Below, piece by piece: positions 1 through 8,160 of a DNA stretch of 20,406 bases; position 1 is the first letter of the stretch; every line of letters begins with the position of its first letter. The notes below the pieces were generated by a model. The model was not told the origin of the DNA, made no database searches, and was given only the letters and a program-made list of their open reading frames with translations. Made by a program: the position numbers and the translations under genes. Source of the stretch: RGIG2041 sp045532715 (GTDB taxonomy: Bacteria > Bacillota > Clostridia > UBA1381 > UMGS1253); assembly GCA_045532715.1 (NCBI GenBank), contig JAZSGM010000235.1, positions 1-20,406 on the forward strand, given 5' to 3'.

Positions 1-45
1 TATTATATAATAAAATGTACTGATTATATAATATGGAGTTTTGAA

Positions 46-2481
46 ATGATAGAAGAATTTGAAAATCTTGAACAGATAAATACTGATGGGCAGCAGCTTA
101 AGTTTCCGACAATTGCATTGCGCGGAACAGTTGTTTTTCCTAAGATTAGTGTGAATATAGAGATTGGACGCATCAAATCCATGAAAGCTCTCAATTATGC
201 AATGGGCAAAAATATGCCTATTTTCATGGTTGCGCAAAAGAACAATGCAATTGAAGAACCGTCCAAGAACGATTTATATGAAATTGGCACACTTGTCAAA
301 GTCGTAAACATACAAGGCGGTTTTGGCGAAAATGTGACGGTGACCGTTGAGGGGATTCGCCGCGCAAAGTTAGTTAAATTCAGTCGCACAATACCTTGTT
401 TAATTAGTGAAATTGCTTTTGTTGATGAACCTGAACAGGTGGCTGATACATCACTCGAGGATGTATTAATGCGTATGTTGATCCGTGCATGCGAAGATTA
501 TTTTTCATTTACCAATCCTCGCGTGTTTGAATCCCTGTTACCCTTGCTTGACACAAAAGACATTTCAATGATTACGGATGCTGTTGCAGCCCGCTTGGAT
601 AATGACTCTGAGGAAAAGCAGAAAATACTCGAAATCGTACCGATTACAGATCGAGTTACTGCTGTTGTTGCTCTTTTGCGCAACGAGGTAGCAATTGCCG
701 AACTGGAGCATAAGCTTAATGACAAAGTCGAGGCGCAGATTCAAAAAAACCAAAAAGAATACTATCTTCGTGAGCAAATTAAGGTCTTTAACGAAGAACT
801 TGAAGGTTTGTGCGGAGAAGGTGAAGAAGCAGGTAAATTAAAGGCAGAGATTCAAAAACTTCGTTTAAAAAAAGTACATGAAGAACAACTATTAAAAGAA
901 GTAGACAGACTAAAGAAAATGCCACCCAATACTGCCGATTATGCCGTTTCTAAAAACTATCTTGATTATGTTGTTTCTCTGCCATGGAATAAGACAACGA
1001 AGGAGAATTTTGACATCGTACGTGCGCAAGAAATCTTAGATAGAGATCACTACGGCCTCAGCGATGTGAAAGATGCTATTTTAGAATATTTGGCGTCGAA
1101 AAAACTCGCAGGAGACAAGAATGCACCCATTCTTTGTCTTGTTGGGCCTCCGGGTGTCGGAAAAACATCGATTGTTAAATCTGTAGCCGAAGCCCTTGGT
1201 AAGAATTACGAACGCATTTGCCTGGGCGGCATAAAGGACGAAGCCGATATTCGCGGTCACAGAAAGACCTATATTGGTGCAATGCCCGGAAGAATTATAA
1301 ATGCAATTAAGCTTGCCAAGAGCAACAATCCTTTAATACTGCTTGATGAAATTGACAAGCTTGGAAAAAGTTTAAATGGCGATCCGTCATCTGCACTTCT
1401 TGAAGTGCTTGATGCTGCACAAAACAATGCCTTTCGCGATCATTATGTTGAAGTGCCGTTTGACTTATCCAAAGTATTGTTTATTGCTACAGCCAATACG
1501 CTTGATACTATCCCGGCGCCTCTTCTTGATCGTGTAGAAATTATTGAACTCGGTAGTTATACCGCTGAAGAAAAAAAACAGATTGCGCTTGAGTATCTTG
1601 TACCAAATAACACAGAGAAATACAGTAAAAACAATCTTGTTATTCGTTTTAAAGACGCCGCAATCGAAGAATTAATTATGCACTATACGCGCGAAGCGGG
1701 TGTGCGTGAGCTCGAGAGATGCATTTCTAAAATTTGCAGAAAAGTTGCGAAAACAGCACTTACTAAGCAAGTTGATTCAAAAACGGAAACAATTGTAGAT
1801 GTCGCTGACATACAAAATTATCTCGGTGCAAAAAAATACACCTTTGAAAAAGCAAACGAAAAGGATGAAATCGGTATTGCACGCGGTCTTGCTTGGACCG
1901 CTGTCGGCGGCGATACACTTTCTGTAGAAGTAAATACCATGCCGGGCAGCGGCAAAGTTGAAATTACAGGAAAAATCGGCGACGTAATGAAAGAGTCCTC
2001 AATGGCGGCTATGAGCTATATCCGGTCTAACGCCGATTCTTTTGAGATTGAAAGAGATTTTTATAAGCGTTTGGATATTCACTGCCATATACCGGAAGGT
2101 GCTGTACCTAAGGATGGTCCTTCTGCAGGAATTACAATGGCAACTGCAATGATTTCTGCGTTAACAGGCAGACCTGTAAAAGCTTCAGTTGCTATGACAG
2201 GCGAAATTACGCTTCGTGGTCGAGTTTTACCAATCGGCGGTTTGAAAGAAAAGGCAATCGCTGCTTACAGAGCCGGTATTTCAACGCTGATTTTCCCGAA
2301 AGATAATATCAGTGATCTTGAAAAAATACCGACCACTGTTCGCGAAAGTATCAATTTTATTGCCGTGTCGGAAATGGATGAAGTATTAAAGCACGCATTA
2401 TCTAAGAAGCCAAATCATAACTTCAGATTGAATCTTTCCGAAATATCAGATATTAAGCAAAGCTTTATTACGACGTGCTAA
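46..2481 (+). CDS. lon: ATP-dependent Lon protease
   Basis: Lon is a cytosolic, homo-hexameric AAA+ serine protease that unfolds and degrades misfolded and regulatory proteins. The 811-residue product has the usual LonA order: an N-terminal substrate-binding LON domain (about 20-215), a charged coiled-coil stretch (about 220-310), an AAA+ module and a C-terminal protease domain (about 610-790). Walker A is GPPGVGKT at 367-374 and Walker B is LILLDEID with D434/E435. The catalytic dyad is Ser693 in KDGPSAG and Lys736 in GGLKEKA, 43 residues apart as in E. coli (S679/K722). The start is supported by GGAG at 35-38, 7 nt before the ATG. It is the first gene of a lon-ysxC-hisS-aspS cluster. A TATAAT-like sequence at 6-11 could belong to its promoter, but the -35 would lie outside the window. 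Family assignment is very secure. Confidence 0.98.
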   Translation: MIEEFENLEQINTDGQQLKFPTIALRGTVVFPKISVNIEIGRIKSMKALNYAMGKNMPIFMVAQKNNAIEEPSKNDLYEIGTLVKVVNIQGGFGENVTVTVEGIRRAKLVKFSRTIPCLISEIAFVDEPEQVADTSLEDVLMRMLIRACEDYFSFTNPRVFESLLPLLDTKDISMITDAVAARLDNDSEEKQKILEIVPITDRVTAVVALLRNEVAIAELEHKLNDKVEAQIQKNQKEYYLREQIKVFNEELEGLCGEGEEAGKLKAEIQKLRLKKVHEEQLLKEVDRLKKMPPNTADYAVSKNYLDYVVSLPWNKTTKENFDIVRAQEILDRDHYGLSDVKDAILEYLASKKLAGDKNAPILCLVGPPGVGKTSIVKSVAEALGKNYERICLGGIKDEADIRGHRKTYIGAMPGRIINAIKLAKSNNPLILLDEIDKLGKSLNGDPSSALLEVLDAAQNNAFRDHYVEVPFDLSKVLFIATANTLDTIPAPLLDRVEIIELGSYTAEEKKQIALEYLVPNNTEKYSKNNLVIRFKDAAIEELIMHYTREAGVRELERCISKICRKVAKTALTKQVDSKTETIVDVADIQNYLGAKKYTFEKANEKDEIGIARGLAWTAVGGDTLSVEVNTMPGSGKVEITGKIGDVMKESSMAAMSYIRSNADSFEIERDFYKRLDIHCHIPEGAVPKDGPSAGITMATAMISALTGRPVKASVAMTGEITLRGRVLPIGGLKEKAIAAYRAGISTLIFPKDNISDLEKIPTTVRESINFIAVSEMDEVLKHALSKKPNHNFRLNLSEISDIKQSFITTC

Positions 2482-2503
2482 TAAGCGGAGGGGAAATTTA
2501 TTT

Positions 2504-3091
2504 ATGAATTTACACAACGCAAAAATCACTATTTCAGCTGTCAAACCTTCTCAATATCCGAAAACCGGTGTACCGGAATTTGCATTTGCAGGTCGTTCAA
2601 ATGTGGGTAAATCCTCGCTGATCAATAAGCTTTTAAATCGTAAATCTCTTGCGAGAGTCAGCTCCACGCCAGGAAAAACGGCCACAATCAATTTCTATGA
2701 TATTGATGAAAAGATTTTTCTGGTTGACTTGCCCGGATATGGATACGCTACACGTTCTAAGGAAGAAATTAAAAAATGGGGGACAATGATTGAATCCTAT
2801 TTAAATAATCGTGAGCCGCTCTATCTCGTATTTTTATTGGTTGACAGTCGCCATAAGCCAACATCTGATGATAAAATGATGTTAGATTGGATTCGGCATT
2901 ATCAGGAAAATGTTGTTGTTATAGCAACAAAAACCGATAAACTTTCAAAAAAAGCAGTCGAAGAAAACCTAAACATGATTTATAATGAATTAGAACTAAC
3001 CGAAGACGATGTCCTTGTTCCTTTTTCTACAAAGGGAGACGAAGGCAAAATTACAGTTTGGGATATTATTAATCTGTTATTAGAAAAATAA
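2504..3091 (+). CDS. ysxC: Ribosome biogenesis GTPase YsxC/EngB
   Basis: This is a small essential GTPase of the TRAFAC class, known in Bacillus to act in late assembly of the 50S ribosomal subunit. All G motifs are visible: G1 GRSNVGKSS (30-38), the G2 region TPGKTATINFY (55-65), G3 DLPG (75-78) and G4 TKTD (142-145), with a G5-like FSTKG near the C-terminus. The 195-residue length is normal for the family. A strong Shine-Dalgarno sequence, GGAGGGG (2487-2493), sits 10 nt before the ATG, and the gene begins 22 nt after the lon stop, so the two are surely cotranscribed. The lon-ysxC pairing is a classic Firmicutes arrangement. Confidence 0.97.
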   Translation: MNLHNAKITISAVKPSQYPKTGVPEFAFAGRSNVGKSSLINKLLNRKSLARVSSTPGKTATINFYDIDEKIFLVDLPGYGYATRSKEEIKKWGTMIESYLNNREPLYLVFLLVDSRHKPTSDDKMMLDWIRHYQENVVVIATKTDKLSKKAVEENLNMIYNELELTEDDVLVPFSTKGDEGKITVWDIINLLLEK

Positions 3092-3145
3092 TACGTTTCC
3101 AATAAATTGATTATGTAAACTTCATGTGGGTACGGAGGTAAAAAA

Positions 3146-4417
3146 ATGCTAACAAAGGCGCCGAGAGGCACAAATGACATATTCTATCCTAAAAGCGATT
3201 TATGGCAGTATTTAGAGTCAAAGATGCGCAGTGTCTGCAAACGCTTTGGATATACTGAAATTATAACTCCAACATTTGAGCATACTGAATTATTTTTACG
3301 TGGCGTTGGGGACACAACGGATGTTGTAGAAAAACAGATGTACACCTTTACAGATAAGGGGGACAGAAGCATCACTCTGCGCCCGGAAGGTACTGCTTCT
3401 GTTGCGAGAGCGTTTATTGAGCGCAACATGTATGCAAACCCATTACCTGTAAAACAGTTTTACATCATTCCGTGCTTTCGTTATGAGAAACCGCAAGCAG
3501 GCAGACTTCGAGAATTTCACCAGTTTGGTGTAGAGGTATTCGGTTCTCAAAATCCGACTATTGATGCAGAAATTATCTCGCTTGTGCATATGCTTTTATC
3601 TGAAATTGGTTTAAAGTCAGTGACACTGAATATTAACTCCATCGGTTGTCCGACTTGCCGCAAGGCATACAATGAAAAGCTGATTGCTTATTTCAAAGAG
3701 CATTATGAGACGCTTTGTGACACCTGTAAGAGCAGACTTGAGCGCAATCCTTTGCGTATTTTGGACTGCAAGTCTCCAATTTGTGGCGAGCTTGCTAAGG
3801 ATGCACCGAAGCTGATTGACCATATTTGCGAGGAGTGTAGCACGCATTTTGAAGGTGTGAAAACAAGACTGGATGCTTTAAACATTCCGTATGTAATCAA
3901 TCCGGATATCGTGCGCGGTCTTGACTACTACACAAAGACAGTATTCGAGTTTGTTGCTGAAGATATCGGTGCGCAGAGCACCGTTTGCGGTGGCGGTAGA
4001 TATGACGGTCTTGTGCAAGAGCTTGGCGGTCCGGAAACCCCAGGTATCGGCTTTGCAATGGGCATTGAGCGTTTAATTCTTACATTAGAGTCACAGGGTG
4101 CAAACTTTGATATAGAAACAAAGCCGGATATTTACATCTCCAGCATCGGCGATGCGGCGGATGTCGAGGCTGAAAAATTAGTGTATGTATTACGTTATGA
4201 CGGCTTTTATGCAGAGAAAGATCGTATTGGCAGAAGTTTGAAGGCACAAATGAAATATGCAGATAAAATCGGAGCAGCATATACAATTGTGTTAGGTGAT
4301 GATGAGGTTAATTCACGCACTGCAGAGCTAAAAAATATGCAGACGGGCGATAAGATTACCGTCCAACTGGACGCGCTGGCTGACGTATTAAAAGAAATTA
4401 ATAGAGGTGAAAAATGA
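3146..4417 (+). CDS. hisS: Histidyl-tRNA synthetase
   Basis: This class II aminoacyl-tRNA synthetase charges tRNA-His in the cytosol and acts as a dimer. The 423-residue protein has motif 1 around residues 35-50, motif 2 with FRYEKPQAGR followed by EFHQFG, the histidine-specific loop VRGLDYYT (256-263), motif 3 GFAMGIERL and a C-terminal anticodon-binding domain. A cysteine-rich insertion carries C168-x2-C171, C191-x2-C194, C208/C213 and C228-x2-C231. This is a likely zinc-binding knuckle of the kind seen in many Firmicutes HisRS, although metal binding is inferred. GGAGG at 3134-3138 lies 7 nt before the ATG. The last 4 nt overlap the aspS start (ATGA), implying coupled translation. Bases 3562-3591 recur exactly in the intergenic region at 6592-6621. 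Confidence 0.98.
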   Translation: MLTKAPRGTNDIFYPKSDLWQYLESKMRSVCKRFGYTEIITPTFEHTELFLRGVGDTTDVVEKQMYTFTDKGDRSITLRPEGTASVARAFIERNMYANPLPVKQFYIIPCFRYEKPQAGRLREFHQFGVEVFGSQNPTIDAEIISLVHMLLSEIGLKSVTLNINSIGCPTCRKAYNEKLIAYFKEHYETLCDTCKSRLERNPLRILDCKSPICGELAKDAPKLIDHICEECSTHFEGVKTRLDALNIPYVINPDIVRGLDYYTKTVFEFVAEDIGAQSTVCGGGRYDGLVQELGGPETPGIGFAMGIERLILTLESQGANFDIETKPDIYISSIGDAADVEAEKLVYVLRYDGFYAEKDRIGRSLKAQMKYADKIGAAYTIVLGDDEVNSRTAELKNMQTGDKITVQLDALADVLKEINRGEK

Positions 4418-6204
4418 TGGATACATTACAGGGAATGAAGCGTACGCACTATTGTGGAGAGCTCACAGAAAGTAATATCGGTGAAGCTGTAACCGTTATG
4501 GGCTGGGCTGATGTATACCGTAATCTCGGCTCGCTTATCTTTATTGATTTGCGTGATCGTTCTGGTATAATCCAGCTTTCGTTTGACACGGATATTGATG
4601 CGCAGATTTTTGAAAAGGCAGCAACTATCCGTACAGAATATGTTCTCGCTGTAACCGGTGAAGTTGTAAAGCGCAGTTCTCCGAATCCGAAGTTACCGAC
4701 CGGTATGATTGAAATCAAGGTAACTGAGCTCCGCATTTTAAATAAAGCGGAAACAACACCATTTGAAATCAAAACCGAAACCGACGTTAAGGACGAGCTC
4801 AGATTAAAGTACAGATACCTCGATTTGAGACGTGCGCCGATGCAGAAAAACTTGATTTTACGCCATAAACTTGCAAATATTGCAAGAAACTTCTACGACG
4901 AAAATGGTTTTATCGAAATTGAAACACCGATGCTTACAAGAAGTACCCCAGAGGGTGCAAGAGACTATCTTGTACCGAGCCGTGTACACCCGGGCAGTTT
5001 TTATGCACTTCCGCAGTCGCCGCAACAGTATAAGCAGCTGTTGATGGTTTCCGGTATGGACCGTTACTTCCAGATTGTAAAGTGCTTCCGTGACGAAGAC
5101 CTGCGCGCAGACCGTCAACCGGAATTTACACAGATTGACCTTGAGATGTCTTTTGTTGAAATCGATGATGTTATTTCCGTAAACGAGCGCATGATTGCAC
5201 GCGTATTTAAGGAAATCTTAGATATCGACGTACCGGTGCCGTTCAAGCGCATGACCTATAAAGAGGCAATGGAGCGCTTCGGTTCCGATAAGCCGGATAC
5301 GCGCTTTGGTTTAGAGTTAAATAATATCAGTGACCTTGTAAAGGATTGTGGCTTTGGTGTGTTTAAAGGCGCAGTAGAAGCCGGTGGTAGCGTGCGTGCA
5401 ATCAAGGTTGACGATGGCGCAACAGCGTTCAGCCGCAAGGATTTAGATGCACTTGGTGAGTTTGTAAAGACTTACAGAGCTAAAGGACTTGCTTGGCTCG
5501 TTTGCGAAGAAGGCGGCACATACCGTTCGCCGATCGCGAAGTTCTTTGAGGAAGCAGAACTCAAAGCAATTTGTGATAGGGTAGGGGCGAAGGCAGGCGA
5601 TACCGTTCTGTTTGTAGCTGACCAGGACAACATCGTATTCGATGCACTTGGTGCATTGCGTTGTGAAATTGCTAAACGCCTGAATCTGACGAGTAAAGAT
5701 CAGTTCAATCTTTTATGGGTAACAGAATTCCCGCTGCTCGAGTACAGCGAGGAAGAGAACAGATATGTTGCAAAGCACCATCCGTTCACTTCACCGATGG
5801 ACGAAGATATTGATCTGCTTTCTACAAGACCGCAGGATGTACGCGCAAAGGCGTATGACATTATCTTAAACGGCTGTGAGCTTGGCGGCGGTAGTATCCG
5901 AATTTTCAATACAGAGCTACAGCAAAAGATGTTCGAAGTTCTCGGCTTTACAAAGGAAGAGGCTTGGGCACGTTTTGGTTATCTACTTGAAGCATTTAAG
6001 TACGGCACACCGCCACACGGTGGTATGGCATATGGTTTAGACAGATTTGTAATGTTGCTGACCGGAGCAGATTCTATTAGAGAAGTCATCGCGTTCCCGA
6101 AGGTACAGAATGCATCTGAGCTTATGACGAATGCACCTGCTGAAGTAGATGATAAGCAACTTGCCGAACTTTCAATCAGAACTCAAATTGCAACACAAGA
6201 ATAA
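4414..6204 (+). CDS. aspS: Aspartyl-tRNA synthetase, bacterial type
   Basis: This class IIb synthetase charges tRNA-Asp. At 596 residues it has the full bacterial architecture: N-terminal OB-fold anticodon-binding domain, catalytic core with motif 2 (FRDEDLRADRQPEFTQID), the bacteria-specific GAD insertion, and motif 3 (GGMAYGLDRFVML) near the C-terminus. In the OB fold the segment WADVYRNLGS aligns with WVNRRRDLGS of E. coli. The Arg and Leu equivalent to E. coli R28 and L30 are kept, while two neighbouring arginines are replaced by Val-Tyr. Leu at that site is what discriminating AspRS enzymes usually carry; non-discriminating ones often have His. That inference is only moderate. The ATG overlaps the hisS stop by 4 nt, with AGAGG at 4403-4407 inside hisS. 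An intrinsic terminator follows the stop directly. Confidence 0.98.
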   Translation: MMDTLQGMKRTHYCGELTESNIGEAVTVMGWADVYRNLGSLIFIDLRDRSGIIQLSFDTDIDAQIFEKAATIRTEYVLAVTGEVVKRSSPNPKLPTGMIEIKVTELRILNKAETTPFEIKTETDVKDELRLKYRYLDLRRAPMQKNLILRHKLANIARNFYDENGFIEIETPMLTRSTPEGARDYLVPSRVHPGSFYALPQSPQQYKQLLMVSGMDRYFQIVKCFRDEDLRADRQPEFTQIDLEMSFVEIDDVISVNERMIARVFKEILDIDVPVPFKRMTYKEAMERFGSDKPDTRFGLELNNISDLVKDCGFGVFKGAVEAGGSVRAIKVDDGATAFSRKDLDALGEFVKTYRAKGLAWLVCEEGGTYRSPIAKFFEEAELKAICDRVGAKAGDTVLFVADQDNIVFDALGALRCEIAKRLNLTSKDQFNLLWVTEFPLLEYSEEENRYVAKHHPFTSPMDEDIDLLSTRPQDVRAKAYDIILNGCELGGGSIRIFNTELQQKMFEVLGFTKEEAWARFGYLLEAFKYGTPPHGGMAYGLDRFVMLLTGADSIREVIAFPKVQNASELMTNAPAEVDDKQLAELSIRTQIATQE

Positions 6205-6246
6205 AAAAAATGCACGTCTGAGGAAAAGCCTCGGCGTGCATTTTTT
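6205..6246 (+). terminator. Intrinsic terminator after aspS
   Basis: The hairpin starts immediately after the aspS stop. An outer stem, AAAAAATGCACG (6205-6216), pairs with CGTGCATTTTTT (6235-6246). An inner GAGG/CCTC stem closes an AAAAG loop, with a small bulge between the two helices. The A-run before and T-run after make it look bidirectional, but the U-tract follows the + strand transcript. It ends the lon-ysxC-hisS-aspS unit. Confidence 0.9.
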
Positions 6247-6457
6247 GTGCTCTATTTGATAATTCTACAGAGTAGGGCATATTTAAATATCAATCTAAGT
6301 ATTATAAATTGCTCTTTATGCGACTTAAAAGTATAATTTTAGATATTTTTTTAATATATATTGAAATAGTACATATACACCGAACTACTACAGTTGCGGT
6401 ATTCTTTCTATGTTTGCACCATTTACTTCTGCATCAATATATATTTGCTTCATCAAT

Positions 6458-6505
6458 AAACTCAATTCTGATTTAGATTTGTAAGTTTGAATTTGAATTG
6501 AGTTT
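6458..6505. repeat. Perfect 11-bp inverted repeat, long loop
   Basis: AAACTCAATTC (6458-6468) and GAATTGAGTTT (6495-6505) are exact reverse complements separated by 26 nt. No U-tract follows, so it does not look like a terminator. Its function is unknown; it could be a degenerate element end or an operator. Confidence 0.6.
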
Positions 6506-6559
6506 CAATTTATACCTTTTGTCCGGCACATGCAGTTTATCGGTTATATATTTACTACT

Positions 6560-6587
6560 ATATAATAAACCATTATGTTTATTATAT
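6560..6587. repeat. Perfect 11-bp inverted repeat, 6-nt loop
   Basis: ATATAATAAAC (6560-6570) and GTTTATTATAT (6577-6587) are exact reverse complements around the loop CATTAT. It is AT-rich and lies only 4 nt before the 30-nt hisS copy. Its role is unknown. Confidence 0.6.
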
Positions 6588-6591
6588 CTGA

Positions 6592-6621
6592 TGATGCAGA
6601 AATTATCTCGCTTGTGCATAT
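6592..6621 (+). repeat. 30-nt exact duplicate of an internal hisS segment
   Basis: Bases 6592-6621 are identical, in the same orientation, to hisS bases 3562-3591 (the coding region around residues 140-149, DAEIISLVH). The flanks do not match convincingly, apart from weak resemblance about 30-50 nt upstream. A 30-nt exact match in 20 kb cannot be chance, so this is a copied fragment. Whether it is a relic of a larger duplication or a small templated insertion cannot be told here. Confidence 0.85.
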
Positions 6622-6752
6622 AGGTTTCTTCTTATTTATATTGTTCAAGCTCTTTGAAATCCTCTGGAAAGCAACTCGTCTGGAGCTCACCAGTTTTTTT
6701 AAAATGACCTTGGGTATGTTTAAAGTGCAGGAAAAAGTTGCAGATTTTGCAA

Positions 6753-7493
6753 TTATGCAATCGGTAGTATACTTCCAATATCACAAGGCCTTGAATTGCA
6801 TAATTCCACAACCTCAACACCATGATTTCTGCAAAATGCAGTTATAGATTCTACTTCCGGTATATATGCAAGCTTACCTGTGATCGCAAGTGTACCAACA
6901 TCAATTTTTCCGCAAGCGCCACCAATGAATCCGTATGGATATCCTTTTAAATAAATGCTTCCGGGATTTATCCTAAGTGCGTCTAATCCGTTTTTGATTG
7001 CAGCGTTGTATATGGACATATCCTCCGTAATCAGTGCATTCTCCGAAATCGGCACAAGATTGCATTTTGTATAGCCCTGCGTTACCGGTATCCGTCTGAA
7101 GTTTAAACGCCTCACTTCCTCGAAAATATGTTCGCTTATGGATTTTTTACAATAAAATACAGTTTTACCTAATATTGCAGCATTTATACCGGCATCCTGC
7201 GGATATGGTGACTTCAATTCCTCAGGCAAAGCCTGAACACTTGCATCCTCGAGTATTTTCTGATAATAAGTAAGCGAAGATTTAGCGCAGATAAATTTAT
7301 TATCACCCAAATGCAGTATGCTCATATCCGGATGTGTACTTGTTGCATCCTCAATCAAGCTCAGATTTACACTTTTTAATGTTTTAATTCCATAGCTTTC
7401 TATGGTATGTTGAATGTCTTTCGGGCAATCAGATCCTATAAGCACGCGTTTTACTTTTCTGTCTGGTAAGTTTGGTAATTTTAGATAATTCAT
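6753..7493 (-). CDS. Conserved protein, probable GME/pentein-fold family (DUF6873-like)
   Basis: This is a soluble 246-residue protein with no signal peptide or membrane segment. I associate it, from memory and with moderate confidence, with the DUF6873 family described as having the fold of guanidino-group-modifying (pentein) enzymes. Features in keeping with that are repeated strand-rich units, the segment THPDMSILHLGD near residues 53-64, the conserved stretch around GYTKCNLVPIS in the middle, and a glycine-rich GFIGGACGK near residue 190. Its catalytic residues and substrate are unknown, so no reaction is assigned. The ATG at 7493 has AGGG very close and GGAAG about 12 nt upstream, both only fair ribosome-binding sites. 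It stands alone, divergent from ruvX and convergent with aspS. Confidence 0.75.
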   Translation of the reverse strand: MNYLKLPNLPDRKVKRVLIGSDCPKDIQHTIESYGIKTLKSVNLSLIEDATSTHPDMSILHLGDNKFICAKSSLTYYQKILEDASVQALPEELKSPYPQDAGINAAILGKTVFYCKKSISEHIFEEVRRLNFRRIPVTQGYTKCNLVPISENALITEDMSIYNAAIKNGLDALRINPGSIYLKGYPYGFIGGACGKIDVGTLAITGKLAYIPEVESITAFCRNHGVEVVELCNSRPCDIGSILPIA

Positions 7494-7559
7494 TCCCTAT
7501 TTTCACTTCCGATGTGCATTTTGGTTTACATAATATTATTATGGAAACTATTTGTGAAT

Positions 7560-7589
7560 TTGACAATTACAATTAGTATATGATATACT
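7560..7589 (+). promoter_or_regulatory. Sigma-A type promoter of ruvX
   Basis: TTGACA at 7560-7565 and TATACT at 7584-7589 are separated by 18 nt. The predicted transcript starts near 7596, just before the AGGAGG that serves the ATG at 7616. The -10 box overlaps an earlier in-frame ATG at 7580, which argues against that longer start. Confidence 0.7.
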
Positions 7590-7615
7590 GTAATGAATAT
7601 AAAGGAGGATTATTT

Positions 7616-8038
7616 ATGAATCGAATCATGTGTATTGATTATGGTGATGCGCGCGTCGGCATCGCAGTATCAGATTTACTCGGCTTAACTGCTCAAGGCG
7701 TAGAAACCATAAAAAATACCGGCAGAAAAGTGCTTTTTGAACGTTTGCAGCAGCTAATTTCAAGCTACAACCCATCAAAAATAGTAATTGGCCTTCCTAA
7801 AAATATGAACGGCTCCTTGGGTGAACGCGCCGAAAAAACGTATGTGTTTGCCGAGCGTTTAAAAGATATCTACAAAGGTGAAATTGTATTTTTCGATGAG
7901 CGCTTATCTACGGTTTGCGCAATTCAAACCTTAAACGAGACAAATACTCGCGGCAAAAAAAGAAAAGAAGTGATAGATACAGTTGCTGCAGCATTAATTT
8001 TGCAATCATATATGGATTCTTGTGCCGGCAATCGGTAG
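7616..8038 (+). CDS. ruvX: Putative pre-16S rRNA nuclease / Holliday-junction resolvase RuvX (YqgF)
   Basis: RuvX/YqgF proteins have an RNase H-like fold. They are implicated in trimming the 5' end of 16S rRNA and were first described as Holliday-junction resolvase homologues. The 140-residue product shows the expected acidic site: D8 in CIDYGDARVG, E95 in FFDERLST and D121 in DTVAAALILQ, plus the conserved VIGLPKNMNGS loop (58-67). I chose the ATG at 7616 because AGGAGG (7603-7608) is 7 nt upstream and the family begins with this motif. An in-frame ATG at 7580 would start inside the promoter -10 box. In many Clostridia ruvX lies in an alaS-linked cluster; here it stands between a divergent unknown gene and the SOS-controlled yneA-like gene. 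Confidence 0.95.
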   Translation: MNRIMCIDYGDARVGIAVSDLLGLTAQGVETIKNTGRKVLFERLQQLISSYNPSKIVIGLPKNMNGSLGERAEKTYVFAERLKDIYKGEIVFFDERLSTVCAIQTLNETNTRGKKRKEVIDTVAAALILQSYMDSCAGNR

Positions 8039-8073
8039 TCTTCCCCCCTATTTTTACAAAAAAAATCAAAAAT

Positions 8074-8145
8074 CGAACATTTTTTCGAAAAACCTCTTGA
8101 CAACGAACGTCCGTTCTGTTATACTACATACAGAACACATGTTCG
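8074..8145 (+). promoter_or_regulatory. SOS-type promoter with LexA boxes
   Basis: A near-consensus promoter, TTGACA (8097-8102), 17 nt, TATACT (8120-8125), carries LexA (DinR) boxes of the Gram-positive GAAC-N4-GTTC type. Box 1, CGAACGTCCGTTCT (8104-8117), lies in the spacer. Box 2, AGAACACATGTTCG (8132-8145), lies across the likely transcription start. Both have intact GAAC and GTTC half sites. A third, degenerate copy, CGAACATTTTTTCG (8074-8087), lies upstream of the -35. The centres are 30 and 28 nt apart, close to three helical turns, so repressors could sit on the same face. This predicts tight repression by LexA and induction by DNA damage. Confidence 0.85.
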
Positions 8146-8160
8146 AATGGAGGTTAAAAT

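Larger units (their letters stand above)
6247..6752. other. AT-rich intergenic region without a convincing gene
   Basis: About 500 bases lie between the aspS terminator and the 3' end of the convergent gene. No open frame here has a ribosome-binding site and recognisable protein. What can be seen is two perfect 11-bp inverted repeats (6458-6505 and 6560-6587), a 30-nt exact copy of part of hisS (6592-6621), and, next to the end of the - strand gene, a weak hairpin TTGCA/TGCAA (6738-6752). In the - strand sense that hairpin is followed by CTTTTT, so it may act as a poor terminator. The composition and patchwork suggest decayed sequence, not a functional gene. Confidence 0.6.

Noticed and set aside
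6732..6752. Terminator for the GME-fold gene on the - strand
   Set aside because: The TTGCA/TGCAA stem is only 5 bp; the T5 run is present but the hairpin is too weak for a confident call.
6575..6847. 90-codon open frame on the + strand containing the hisS-derived DAEIISLVH stretch
   Set aside because: It has no ribosome-binding site, overlaps the 3' end of the - strand gene by about 95 nt, and the rest of the translation is low-complexity with no family resemblance.
7580..7615. Upstream in-frame ATG extending ruvX by 12 codons
   Set aside because: It overlaps the promoter -10 box and lacks a ribosome-binding site; the ATG at 7616 has AGGAGG at ideal spacing and fits the family N-terminus.
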